From the IMG/VR virus record IMGVR_UViG_3300020578_003969, positions 1-34,489 of that record: a stretch of DNA of 34,489 bases; one strand, written 5' to 3'. The notes below the pieces were generated by a model, which saw only the letters and a list, made by a program, of their open reading frames with translations, was not told the origin of the DNA and made no database searches. This document shows positions 8,069-15,747 of the stretch, piece by piece. A program made the translations under genes and the position numbers. This DNA is from a virus. Each line of letters opens with the position of its first letter. Position 1 is the stretch's first letter.

Positions 8069-8279
8069 GTCAAATTCCGAAAAACCGGAAGACTTAATTT
8101 TGAGAATAGTGAAGCAGTTTGTAATTGCAGCATATACGCTTTTTATATTGCTAGCAACTGGCTTCATCGTTGTAGGTAAATTTGTATTCGATGCCCTACA
8201 TATTTGGTTAGAAAGAAACAAAGAAAGACAACCACAAAGAAAGTTTGTAGAATCCTCCACTTCTAACGAGAACCCCTGA
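8067..8279 (+). CDS. Small single-span membrane protein (70 aa)
   Basis: MSNSEKPEDL begins an N-terminal charged segment, followed by one strong membrane segment (about residues 15-40) and a long basic amphipathic tail ending in a Ser/Asn-rich stretch. The ATG at 8067 has GGAG (8057-8060) at good spacing. A longer form from 7989 would overlap terminase and adds nothing plausible. The stop overlaps the next start (TGATG). It could be a holin or spanin-like component of a lysis cassette, since other tiny membrane proteins follow, but no lysozyme is visible nearby, so function is unassigned. Confidence 0.75.
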   Translation: MSNSEKPEDLILRIVKQFVIAAYTLFILLATGFIVVGKFVFDALHIWLERNKERQPQRKFVESSTSNENP

Positions 8280-8461
8280 TGCCAAACCCCCCAAGATCAG
8301 AATCCCCAGATGAGTTTCTAAAGCAAGCAGGTCTACCCGGCTACGATCCAACATTGACAGAACCTGGAGCAGCAAAGCCCTCTATAAATAAAGATATGCT
8401 GGGAGCCTTACGCCAGCCAAAAGACGGCACTGAATCTAAAGACTGCAAAGACTGCGAATAA
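8279..8461 (+). CDS. Small Cys-ended protein (60 aa)
   Basis: Soluble, Pro/Asp-rich, probably disordered, with the C-terminal sequence KDCKDCE. The two closely spaced cysteines are its only notable feature. Its start overlaps the preceding stop (TGATG). The next tiny ORF begins nine bases after the TAA and in the same frame, so stop-codon readthrough would fuse this protein to a membrane anchor. Function unknown. Confidence 0.65.
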   Translation: MPNPPRSESPDEFLKQAGLPGYDPTLTEPGAAKPSINKDMLGALRQPKDGTESKDCKDCE

Positions 8462-8470
8462 GGATTAACA

Positions 8471-8581
8471 TTGTTTGCACTTATCTGCATCATATTTCTC
8501 GTATTCTTTTTTATCAATCCTTGCCTCACAATTGCAGTTGCTCTACTTACTCTGATTGGCTACTGCGCAATTAACAAATGA
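8471..8581 (+). CDS. Cryptic hydrophobic microprotein, TTG start (36 aa)
   Basis: This gene is too short for usual callers. A TTG at 8471 is preceded by AAGGA (8460-8464). The translation is almost entirely hydrophobic: two membrane segments (about 2-15 and 19-33) separated by an Asn-Pro-Cys turn, ending CAINK. The stop TGA overlaps the ATG of the next gene as ATGA, exactly like the neighbouring junctions. An open frame with Shine-Dalgarno, membrane composition and a coupled stop fills what would otherwise be a 116-base gap in a gapless cluster. It may be a hairpin-type holin or a subunit of the next membrane protein. Confidence 0.65.
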   Translation: MFALICIIFLVFFFINPCLTIAVALLTLIGYCAINK

Positions 8582-8892
8582 CTGACTGGATCCTCACTGT
8601 CTTGCTGTCTTCACTCGTACTCGGCTCCATGGCTTACATGGTTGTCTGGGGCATGCACAATTTTGAACTTACTTTAGATACGATAATGGTCTGGGCTGAC
8701 CAACAGGAATCGTTTCTACAGAAGCTAATATCATGCCCAGTTTGTCTTGGCGTTCAGGTTGTTCTGGTTTTATCCTCGCTGCATTGTCTGGCGTTTGGAA
8801 TGGGCCTGTGGACTTGGGTAGCAATTACGCTATTAGCCTGCTTGGTAGCCTTATTGATGGGCAGGCTTGACCTCCTTACTGAAAAGAAATAA
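8578..8892 (+). CDS. DUF1360-like membrane protein (104 aa)
   Basis: Three predicted membrane segments lie at about residues 4-25, 57-75 and 77-95. The cytosol-edge motif SCPVCLGVQV (about 52-61) matches the CPxCLGxxV signature of small DUF1360 membrane proteins, which are common in phages and bacilli and whose role is unknown. The two cysteines could bind metal. It is coupled to the preceding microprotein by ATGA and is followed 4 bases after its stop by the next gene. Lysis (holin-like) or superinfection-exclusion roles are possible guesses. Confidence 0.6.
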   Translation: MTDWILTVLLSSLVLGSMAYMVVWGMHNFELTLDTIMVWADQQESFLQKLISCPVCLGVQVVLVLSSLHCLAFGMGLWTWVAITLLACLVALLMGRLDLLTEKK

Positions 8893-8896
8893 ACCT

Positions 8897-9283
8897 ATGT
8901 TCAAAGAAATTGCTGACGTCTGGGTCGAAGCCCTTCGATCCGGTGGCTATACTCAAGGCAGACGTGTATTAAAAGCAAATTTCGATACGCCAACTCATTG
9001 CTGTCTAGGGGTTCTATGTGAGATATATCAACAGCAAAATCCAACTAATCCATTGGAGGTCGGCATGACCTCAAGATGGCGCGTCGAGCATTTAGACGCA
9101 GTCTCTTTTAATCACGAGTCTGAGGTGTTGCCTATAAGGGTTCAAGAATGGGCAGGACTAGGCTCAGCAGAAGGCTCGTTAGTAATTGACGGCTGCAGAA
9201 CTAGTCTTGCTCAACAAAACGATAAAGGCGCTTCTTTTGCAGAATTAGCGTGTCTAATAGAAGACAACCAACATCTACTGTAA
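8897..9283 (+). CDS. Widespread small phage protein with CCLGVLC motif (128 aa)
   Basis: I recognise the pattern but not a function. W-x-E-A-L-R-S-G-x-Y-x-Q-G near the N-terminus, then HCCLGVLCEIY, and near the C-terminus an L-x-x-x-N-D-x-G-x-S-F-x-E-L-A-x-x-I-E segment occur in many phage proteins of 110-150 aa. The cysteines may bind metal or form disulfides. The frame extends to 8867, but an ATG at 8897, just after the preceding stop, gives the usual family N-terminus. The Shine-Dalgarno (GAAAAG) is weak. Confidence 0.75.
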   Translation: MFKEIADVWVEALRSGGYTQGRRVLKANFDTPTHCCLGVLCEIYQQQNPTNPLEVGMTSRWRVEHLDAVSFNHESEVLPIRVQEWAGLGSAEGSLVIDGCRTSLAQQNDKGASFAELACLIEDNQHLL

Positions 9284-9293
9284 AGGTGCATAA

Positions 9294-10412
9294 TTGCGAT
9301 ATCCAATATTTGTATTTTGCGCTGACTTGCAGGCTAGAGAGTCGGCGTATCGTTCTGTCAAAGAACTGCGTGGCGATGATCTATACGCTCTGAGACAAGT
9401 TGTCGACTACTGTAAGAAGAATAAGCTGGCGCTATTTCTAGGTGGCGACCAGGTTGACACCCCGACCATTTCAGACGAGCACACCATAGAGATTCGCAAA
9501 ATTCTTATGGATGTTCCATTTCAGGCAACTTACTATGTGGATGGCAACCACGAGCGAGGATTCAAGAGACTCTGTATGGAGGGCGGCGGTGCTGCCGCTG
9601 CTACCAATCTAGAGGAAAAAGAATACATAGACTCAGGTGCACGCATTGCCGGCTACAACTGGCGTACTCGACGTCAGTGGGAAACCCACCTAGAACGATA
9701 CGTTCTGCAGCAGGCAGACGTTCTTATTCTGCACGGCTTTGCGTCTCAAGTTGTTCCGGCTCTTGGACTGCCTCCAGATGAAGCACCGCTGTGTGACATC
9801 GACCTAACTTGGTTTGACGGCAAATACAAGCTAGTGCTGATGGGCGACATTCATATGGAGTGGGATTGGCGAGGACCGCAAGGCACTCGCTTTTTGTACT
9901 CTGGTTCTATGTGGATGCACAGACTTGGCGAGCCTGAGGCAAAGTCTTTTATTGTAGTCTACAACGATTTCAGTGTAGAACGTGTACCACTGCGTTGTCG
10001 CCCATTTTTACGCACGGATCTTAAATCAGAGGAGGATCTCAAAAGAATTCAAACATGGCTTGACAACTGCGCTAAGCTGTCGTATGTTTCAGAAATGCAG
10101 TCGTTCATGGGAGACAAACTTCCTAGATTGCATCTTGAAATACCTTCAGATATGCCAGCAGCGCTTTCAGCTGGACTTGAATCCTTGAAGCAACAGGCTT
10201 TTGTATTTGAAAGAGTAGACACTTCGCACGACCGAGATCTTGCTGAGATAAAAGGATCCTTGGACGAACAGGTGGATTTGAGCACAGCCTTGAAACAACT
10301 AGTAGATGAAAAAGAACCAGTAGATCTTGAAGCTGCAGAGTTTGTAAAGCAGGCAATGGAGCTTGGCTTTGATACAGCTGTCACGAATCTAAAACAAAAG
10401 GTAGGAATGTAA
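9294..10412 (+). CDS. SbcD/Mre11-like metallophosphoesterase (372 aa)
   Basis: A calcineurin-like nuclease, presumed partner of the SbcC-like ATPase at 11802 (the T4 gp47/gp46 pair is the classic parallel). Motifs are GGDQVD (50-55), DGNHERG (83-89), a helical cap region, ILHG (145-148) and GDIHMEW (184-190). The first metal motif, normally Asp-x-His, reads ADLQA, so Gln13 replaces the usual His; one metal site may be altered. The start is a TTG at 9294 with AAAGGTG about 8 bases upstream; no in-frame ATG lies upstream of the first motif. The stop overlaps the next ATG (TAATG). Two genes, not the usual direct adjacency, separate it from sbcC. Confidence 0.85.
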   Translation: MRYPIFVFCADLQARESAYRSVKELRGDDLYALRQVVDYCKKNKLALFLGGDQVDTPTISDEHTIEIRKILMDVPFQATYYVDGNHERGFKRLCMEGGGAAAATNLEEKEYIDSGARIAGYNWRTRRQWETHLERYVLQQADVLILHGFASQVVPALGLPPDEAPLCDIDLTWFDGKYKLVLMGDIHMEWDWRGPQGTRFLYSGSMWMHRLGEPEAKSFIVVYNDFSVERVPLRCRPFLRTDLKSEEDLKRIQTWLDNCAKLSYVSEMQSFMGDKLPRLHLEIPSDMPAALSAGLESLKQQAFVFERVDTSHDRDLAEIKGSLDEQVDLSTALKQLVDEKEPVDLEAAEFVKQAMELGFDTAVTNLKQKVGM

Positions 10413-11068
10413 TGGCAACCACTAAGAAGAAGCCCGCTAAGACAAAGAAGTCAACCGCAGTCGCTAAGAAGCCCAGCACCAAGACTCCTGCGCAAATGCG
10501 TGTAATCATTGCCAAAGATGTTCTTGCGCAAATTGCAAGCCGACGATATCTCCCTACTGAGGGTTCATGGGTAGCAAATTCCAATTTAGGAGGCGGAGTA
10601 CTATATCGTGGCATGGACTGCTATATCGGAGATAGACTGGCTGAGGGGGGTAGACTTTGCAAGATAGACGCAAGAGACTATGTCAACAAAGTAAAGAAGT
10701 GCTCCGTGTGCGCCCTAGGTGCTATCTTCATGTCTCAGGTAAGCAATTTTGGCGGAGTTACTTTTACTGATGGCAGCCATGCCTATGACGTGTTTGAGGA
10801 CCTAGAGCGCTCGCCTCTTAAGAAATATTTTTCTGTAGGCCAGCTTGAGCTTATTGAAGCTTGCTTTGAAGGACTTGATGGAGCCTACTCTGGTGACATG
10901 GTTAAAAGCAGCGATAGGGTATCTGCTCAGGCCTACTACATTTGCCACAAAAACGCTACAAAGCGAATGACTGCCATTATGAATAACATCATTCGTAATA
11001 AGGGTACCTTTGTACCAAGCCAGGACCTTACAAAGGAGATGCTTATCGAAGCGGCAAATTTCATCTGA
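10412..11068 (+). CDS. Basic-tailed protein with CSVCALGAIF motif (218 aa)
   Basis: The N-terminal 30 residues are a histone H1-like Lys/Ala/Thr/Pro tail (for example KKKPAKTKKSTAVAKKP), likely to bind DNA or RNA. The globular part has KKCSVCALGAIFMSQV (about 94-109), similar to the CCLGVLC motif in the gene at 8897; I suspect the same broad family. No enzyme motif is seen. It is coupled to the SbcD-like gene. A role in DNA binding near the recombination nuclease is inference. Confidence 0.7.
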   Translation: MATTKKKPAKTKKSTAVAKKPSTKTPAQMRVIIAKDVLAQIASRRYLPTEGSWVANSNLGGGVLYRGMDCYIGDRLAEGGRLCKIDARDYVNKVKKCSVCALGAIFMSQVSNFGGVTFTDGSHAYDVFEDLERSPLKKYFSVGQLELIEACFEGLDGAYSGDMVKSSDRVSAQAYYICHKNATKRMTAIMNNIIRNKGTFVPSQDLTKEMLIEAANFI

Positions 11069-11112
11069 CAGATTAAACAGACTTTAAAGCAAATAGACAA
11101 TAGGACAAACCA

Positions 11113-11793
11113 ATGAGCCTTATTGACCGAATTCTCAACGGCGATTTTGACGACGAAGACAATGTCAGCGTTCCTGCCATCAAGACCCATAATCAGCGTG
11201 GTTCGGAAGGAGCCTGCTCTTCCGCTTGTCCCATCGATCCCGACGAGGATGAAGAGGTTGCAACTGACGAGGATGAAGAGGTTGCAACTGACGAGGACGA
11301 AGAGGTTGCAACTGAAGAAGAATTTGAAGATATCCCGTCTGAAGAGGTTGACGACGGGAATACCACTGTTATCATGGAGGCCAACTCAGACATTCCTTCG
11401 GAGGAGTGGATGAAGGAATACATGGAAGAAAATGATCTCAATGTCAGCGAACCTGAGCCGGTACCAACTGCGCCGACTCAGTATGTCGAAAAACCAAAGC
11501 AGTCCAAGGTAAGAGAAATCAAGAAAACCATGAACAACGAAACCAACGAAACTCCCGCAAAGACGACCCCTAAGCAGTCCGCAACCAAGTCTGCCGACGC
11601 AGGCACCAAGAAGCGTGGCGCTCCACACAAGCTCACTGAGCACGCCGACGAGGTTTGCCGCCTTTACACCGAAGGCGTTGGCGCCAAGACGATCGCCGAG
11701 AAGTTCTCGGTGTCTGTTTCCTGCGTCATCAACACGCTGAAGCGTAACAACGTCACCATCCGCCCAAAGGGTCGCCGCAAGACTAGCGACTGA
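11113..11793 (+). CDS. Acidic-repeat protein with C-terminal helix-turn-helix (226 aa)
   Basis: Residues 44-67 are three exact copies of DEDEEVAT, followed by a Glu-rich region in which DIPSEE also occurs twice. A Lys/Thr/Ala-rich linker (about 128-172) leads to a helix-turn-helix (about 174-212: TEHADEVCRLYTEGVGAKTI through VINTLKRNN) of resolvase or sigma-region-4 type, and the tail is basic (RPKGRRK). It is probably a DNA-binding regulator or DNA-mimic/adaptor protein. Codons are strongly C- or G-ending in the last third. The start has AGGAC about 8 bases upstream, after a 44-base gap that could hold a promoter. It sits just ahead of sbcC. Confidence 0.75.
   Translation: MSLIDRILNGDFDDEDNVSVPAIKTHNQRGSEGACSSACPIDPDEDEEVATDEDEEVATDEDEEVATEEEFEDIPSEEVDDGNTTVIMEANSDIPSEEWMKEYMEENDLNVSEPEPVPTAPTQYVEKPKQSKVREIKKTMNNETNETPAKTTPKQSATKSADAGTKKRGAPHKLTEHADEVCRLYTEGVGAKTIAEKFSVSVSCVINTLKRNNVTIRPKGRRKTSD
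11242..11313 (+). repeat. 24-bp tandem repeat, three copies
   Basis: Three back-to-back units at 11242-11265, 11266-11289 and 11290-11313 differ at only one base. Each encodes DEDEEVAT. Near-identity at the DNA level suggests recent slippage expansion, so copy number may vary between isolates. Confidence 0.95.
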
Positions 11794-11801
11794 GTAAACA
11801 C

Positions 11802-13979
11802 ATGAAGCTGCTCTCCCTGAAGGGCAGGAACATCGGTCTTCTCAAAGGAGATTTTGAGTTTGAGTTTGACGACGCACTGACGGTCATCACCGGCCCAATC
11901 GGCTGCGGCAAGTCAACCATTCTCACGATGATCCGAGCCTCGCTGACCAACTCGTTTCCAGGGAACGCAGGTAGCTGGGCCTCCTGGGGTACACCCCCCC
12001 AGGAGGCCTGCTATTTTATTGCGTCCTGGCGTATAGGAAACAAAGTTTTACATATCGCCAAGGCAGTTGCTGGCGAAAAGAAGTTTGGTGCGCTGAACAT
12101 TCCACGATTGCGCATCGAACACGACGACGGAAAAGTCGAAGAGGTGTTCACATCCAAGGAGGCTCTAGAGAAAACCCATTCCCTAATTCCCGTTCCGGCC
12201 AGCATTATCGACGGGCATCTAATCGTAGATCAAGATTCCATCACAGCACCTGTATCTTCAACGCCGGCAAAGTTCAAGGAAATTATTCATACTTTGACTC
12301 GCACCAATGAGCTAGAAGCTCTGCGAGGCCAAGTCAGAGATGTGATGATGTCCGTAACTGTGCCTGACGTAGAAGGGCCCTTGCTGGAGGCTAGGACTGA
12401 GTACAACCTGCTGAGTGGCGAGGTAGCCAGGATAGAGTCTGATCTTCAAAAGCTGGTCTTGGAATACACAGGTCTGCAGCTAAAAGAAGTTGGCACGCGC
12501 TTGGATACTCTTGAGCACATCAAGAAAAATGATGAAAAGCGCACACAGCTGGAGTCCAATAGAACTACTGCTGTAAATGCTCATGTTCAACTACTGCAGC
12601 AACAAAAGGTTCAAGAGTCTGGTTTGGCGGAACTAGAGCAGCAGAAGGCAGCAAAAGCAATTAATGCAGAGGCGGCTAAAAAGTCTTTGTATTCTGCAGA
12701 TATATTGCTGGAGAATAACAAGCGTAAAGCCAAGCTGCTGGAAACTGCAGAAAAGCTTACGACTAGATTGCAGGAGTGTCTGCAAACTCAGCCTCAGGCA
12801 CCTAGCGAGGAAAGACCACAAGCAGGTTCTGACACTTGGCTTGTGGACCGCGGTTCGGAGCTTAAACAAGAGCTAGCTGCGGCTATAAAGCGAATGCAGT
12901 TGGCAGAAAAGGGTCAGTGTCCGGAGTGCGGTACGGTTACAGCCGTATGCAGTCATGACATGGATCAGCTTAAGTCTGATATTGCCAGCAAGTCTGCGGA
13001 AGTAGATCTCACCACTCAGACTCTACGGGAAGTGCGTAGGTTGGAGCGAGAGTGGCAAGACTACGAAAAGGCTCTTAATGAGTCTACTCAATGTGCTGAG
13101 ACCACAATGGTCAAAGCTGCGGAAATAGATCAGGAGCTGCAAGGGCTTCAAGACTTGCCAGTAATGACACCGGAGATAAAGGCCGGATTTGCTCGTACGG
13201 TAAGTGAGTACGATCTATTGGAGCGCAGTATCAACACTGCAACTAACAGCATCAGCGCAGTCAAGGGGCATATCCAGTCTCAACTGGACATGATTACTTT
13301 GATAGACAATCAGCTAGCCGACATACCGCCTGCTCGATACGATGCGCATGAGTATGTTCGATTGCAGAAAGTGCATCAAGATGGCATGCTGTTAAAGCAA
13401 AAAGCGGATAAGCTGGAGGGCAGTCTAGAGACGGCCATTCAGAGTGTAGAGCGGGCAAAGTCCAAGGTTGACGTTCATGAAAAACGAGCAGCCTCGGTAA
13501 AGCCTATTGAGAATTTCCGTAAAGTCTTGGATAAGGTCAACGGTATTCTGATGAAGGACGGTCTACCAAGACTGCTGTCCTTGCAGTACATGCAGAAACT
13601 CAATGACCGTCTTGGGTTCTATCTTCGTACGATTAATGCAGACTTCTCTGCCTACATTGACGAGAACCTGGAGTTCATGGCGCGAAAGTCTGACGGCTTG
13701 GTACATGCTGCCAAGAGACTTTCTGGCGGTCAGAAGCAGCAGGCCAGCGTCTGCTACCTACTGGCCGTGAATGACGTGTTTGCCAGCACTCTCGGAGTCC
13801 TTGCTCTTGACGAGCCCTCAGGGGCCATGCAGGAGTCTAACTCACGAGATCTTGCAGAAGCGTTCAACTATCTGGCGAAGATGGGACAGCAAACCGGTCG
13901 TCAGTTTATCGTAATTACCCACAGCAACGCCCTTGCGGCCCTAGGCTGCAAGAATATCTCTCTTGAAGGTCACGAGTAA
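11802..13979 (+). CDS. SbcC/Rad50-like ATPase (725 aa)
   Basis: An SMC-type ATPase of the SbcCD/Mre11-Rad50 (T4 gp46/gp47) class, for processing DNA ends and branched DNA. Walker A is GPIGCGKST (31-39). A long heptad-rich coiled coil (about 180-600) is broken by a zinc-hook-like CPEC at about 373-376. Then come the ABC signature LSGGQ (about 641), Walker B with LALDEPSGA (about 665-675) and the H-loop ITHSN. It is shorter than bacterial SbcC, as in phages. The ATG follows the HTH gene by 8 bases with no strong Shine-Dalgarno (TAAACAC precedes it). The stop overlaps the next ATG (TAATG). A strong intragenic hairpin lies at codons 59-69. Confidence 0.92.
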   Translation: MKLLSLKGRNIGLLKGDFEFEFDDALTVITGPIGCGKSTILTMIRASLTNSFPGNAGSWASWGTPPQEACYFIASWRIGNKVLHIAKAVAGEKKFGALNIPRLRIEHDDGKVEEVFTSKEALEKTHSLIPVPASIIDGHLIVDQDSITAPVSSTPAKFKEIIHTLTRTNELEALRGQVRDVMMSVTVPDVEGPLLEARTEYNLLSGEVARIESDLQKLVLEYTGLQLKEVGTRLDTLEHIKKNDEKRTQLESNRTTAVNAHVQLLQQQKVQESGLAELEQQKAAKAINAEAAKKSLYSADILLENNKRKAKLLETAEKLTTRLQECLQTQPQAPSEERPQAGSDTWLVDRGSELKQELAAAIKRMQLAEKGQCPECGTVTAVCSHDMDQLKSDIASKSAEVDLTTQTLREVRRLEREWQDYEKALNESTQCAETTMVKAAEIDQELQGLQDLPVMTPEIKAGFARTVSEYDLLERSINTATNSISAVKGHIQSQLDMITLIDNQLADIPPARYDAHEYVRLQKVHQDGMLLKQKADKLEGSLETAIQSVERAKSKVDVHEKRAASVKPIENFRKVLDKVNGILMKDGLPRLLSLQYMQKLNDRLGFYLRTINADFSAYIDENLEFMARKSDGLVHAAKRLSGGQKQQASVCYLLAVNDVFASTLGVLALDEPSGAMQESNSRDLAEAFNYLAKMGQQTGRQFIVITHSNALAALGCKNISLEGHE
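11978..12008 (+). other. Intragenic 12-bp perfect hairpin in the sbcC-like gene
   Basis: GGCCTCCTGGGG (11978-11989) and CCCCAGGAGGCC (11997-12008) are perfect complements with a 7-base loop. The right arm holds a full AGGAGG ribosome-binding core. The position is codons 59-69, shortly after the Walker A codons. Confidence 0.9.
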
Positions 13980-14284
13980 TGTCCATTATTGACTCTAGTG
14001 TTGTTCATGCTTCTATCAGCCCCGACATGGTCGAGGCCGTCCGTCTGATCACGAAGGTCGATTTCTACAGCACTCAGTGCATTCCCGGATGTCAGGCGAA
14101 GACCCTGGCTCGCAAGCTTCGCAACTTTGTTCTTGTTCGTCAGCAGCCCGAGTACACCAAGTTCATGCAGTATTATGGACTTGAGTCCCTCGCCAACAGC
14201 AGCGATGAGATAGTGAGCTTTGCCGATATTCTCACTAATGCCGAAACCGAAGGTTGCGGTGTTGTCATCTCGGTCTCGGCTTAA
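13979..14284 (+). CDS. Small hypothetical protein (101 aa)
   Basis: A compact soluble protein with no known motif; three cysteines, two of them in a CIPGC pair (about 34-38). Codon use is strongly biased to C/G-ending codons, like the gene at 22080, suggesting high expression. It is coupled to the sbcC-like gene (TAATG) and lies 23 bases before the helicase gene, whose ATG is preceded by CAGGAG. A role with the recombination proteins is likely from position only. Confidence 0.75.
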   Translation: MSIIDSSVVHASISPDMVEAVRLITKVDFYSTQCIPGCQAKTLARKLRNFVLVRQQPEYTKFMQYYGLESLANSSDEIVSFADILTNAETEGCGVVISVSA

Positions 14285-14307
14285 GCGTATTTAAACAGGA
14301 GTTTGGC

Positions 14308-15747
14308 ATGAGCCAAAAAATAGTTCTGCAACGCATCATGCGGTTCATCAGAACCCCAGAAGGTCCGCATAACGAGATTCTTCAGAAAGAGTTTCAATAC
14401 CTTCATAGGAGTCAGGAACGAGTGCCGGGCCGAGCTCCCAGGTATGTCAGTACGCCTGTAGAGCTATTTGCAATGCAGGACAACTGGATGTATTTTCCCT
14501 GCGGGCTGCAGGAAAGGTGCCTACAGGTTCTTGCCAAGGCAGGCTACAAGCCGGAGCTCTCCGACCTGCGGCCAAAGAAACTCCCTGTTCCGGACGCCTC
14601 TAAGCTGGCTGGGCTTCGGCCCGGCCAGCTGGAGGTGATCCAGGAGATCGCCAAGGCAGACTTTGGCATAGTGGATGCTCTTACCGGATTTGGTAAAGGC
14701 GTGGTGATAGAGAAGGTTATTCAACTCTATCCCAAGCAAAAGCATGCAGTGATTACCAAGTCCAAGAGTGTTTGCAATCAGCTGTACGAACGCCTTAAGA
14801 AGGTATTCCCAAAGGCAGGCTGTTGGAATTCCAGTAAGCATGTCGAGGGTAATCCCATGGTCTGCACCTGCGGTTCTCTAGGAGGTCTTACCTTAGAGGA
14901 CTTTGACGTAGTGCAGCTTGACGAAGTTCACGAGCTCTTGATCCCCACATTCCTGGAGTACTACCCGGGATTCAGCGGATGCAAGTTGATCTCGTATTCA
15001 GCCTCTCCTGACCAGCGCATGGATAATTCCGCATTGGCCATGGAAGCGTACTTTGGCAACAAGATCTGCAAGATCGACTATCAGGACGGCGTAGATCTTG
15101 GTCTGGTAGTTCCCATCGAAGTGTGGAAAGTGGACTGGGGTTGCACCCCGGTGGATGTAATTCGCAGCTTCAAGTCTGACGTAAAGCGCGCCAGACTAGG
15201 ATACTGGGGCAACCTTGCTCGTAACAATGCTATTGCTAGGGTGGTTTATGAAGAAGTACCCAAGCGTCTCTCAGAGAAAGATCCGCAGATACTCATCCTT
15301 GTTGACAAAATTGAACACGCGCTGGAACTACACAAGTACCTGCCAGACTTCAAATGTGTCTACGGTGAGATGGACGATGCCACTGCAAAGGCATTTCAGC
15401 AAGCCAAGTTGCTTGAAGGCGATCCGGTTTCTCGCAAAGACGTCGAGAACATACGTAAGCAATTCTCGGCAGGAACCCTGAAGCGAGCGATCGCAACGGG
15501 AATTTGGAGCACGGGTGTTGACTTCCCTCAACTCTCGGTCATCATACGTGCAGACGGCGGCGCTTCCCCGATCAAGGATATTCAGATGCCTGGTCGTGTT
15601 TGTCGCATCGCTGACGGCAAGTCAAAGGGTATTCTGGTTGACTTTGCCGACAACTACGACGTATGGGCTGCACGAAGATCTAAGACTCGATTTGAGAGCT
15701 ATGAGGAAAAACAGTGGGAAATTCTTCCAGTGAATCTCAATCACTGA
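14308..15747 (+). CDS. UvsW-like superfamily 2 helicase (479 aa)
   Basis: A DExH-type helicase likely to remodel branched DNA (fork regression, R-loops), as T4 UvsW does. Motif I is TGFGKG (126-131; the last position is Gly instead of Thr/Ser), motif II DEVH (205-208), motif III SYSAS, and motif VI QMPGRVCR (about 426-433). The start at 14308 has CAGGAG at ideal spacing; the frame is open back to 14254 but that would overlap the previous gene. The C-terminal end overlaps the next gene by 34 bases. The region before residue 100 is probably a DNA-binding N-terminal domain. A hairpin with a UUCG loop lies at codons 99-108. Confidence 0.9.
   Translation: MSQKIVLQRIMRFIRTPEGPHNEILQKEFQYLHRSQERVPGRAPRYVSTPVELFAMQDNWMYFPCGLQERCLQVLAKAGYKPELSDLRPKKLPVPDASKLAGLRPGQLEVIQEIAKADFGIVDALTGFGKGVVIEKVIQLYPKQKHAVITKSKSVCNQLYERLKKVFPKAGCWNSSKHVEGNPMVCTCGSLGGLTLEDFDVVQLDEVHELLIPTFLEYYPGFSGCKLISYSASPDQRMDNSALAMEAYFGNKICKIDYQDGVDLGLVVPIEVWKVDWGCTPVDVIRSFKSDVKRARLGYWGNLARNNAIARVVYEEVPKRLSEKDPQILILVDKIEHALELHKYLPDFKCVYGEMDDATAKAFQQAKLLEGDPVSRKDVENIRKQFSAGTLKRAIATGIWSTGVDFPQLSVIIRADGGASPIKDIQMPGRVCRIADGKSKGILVDFADNYDVWAARRSKTRFESYEEKQWEILPVNLNH
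14603..14630 (+). other. Intragenic 12-bp hairpin with UUCG loop in the SF2 helicase gene
   Basis: AGCTGGCTGGGC (14603-14614) pairs with GCCCGGCCAGCT (14619-14630) with one wobble around a TTCG loop closed by C-G, the extra-stable cUUCGg type in RNA. GGAGGTG follows immediately. Confidence 0.9.

Noticed and set aside
8069-8260. N-terminal extension of terminase to 8260
   Set aside because: The added residues look non-coding (Cys/Asn-rich, no conserved terminase features), and the other strand carries a membrane gene with a good Shine-Dalgarno.
10049-10384. Antisense ORFs in the SbcD-like gene
   Set aside because: They are Ser/Cys-rich shadow translations of a conserved nuclease gene with no start signals.
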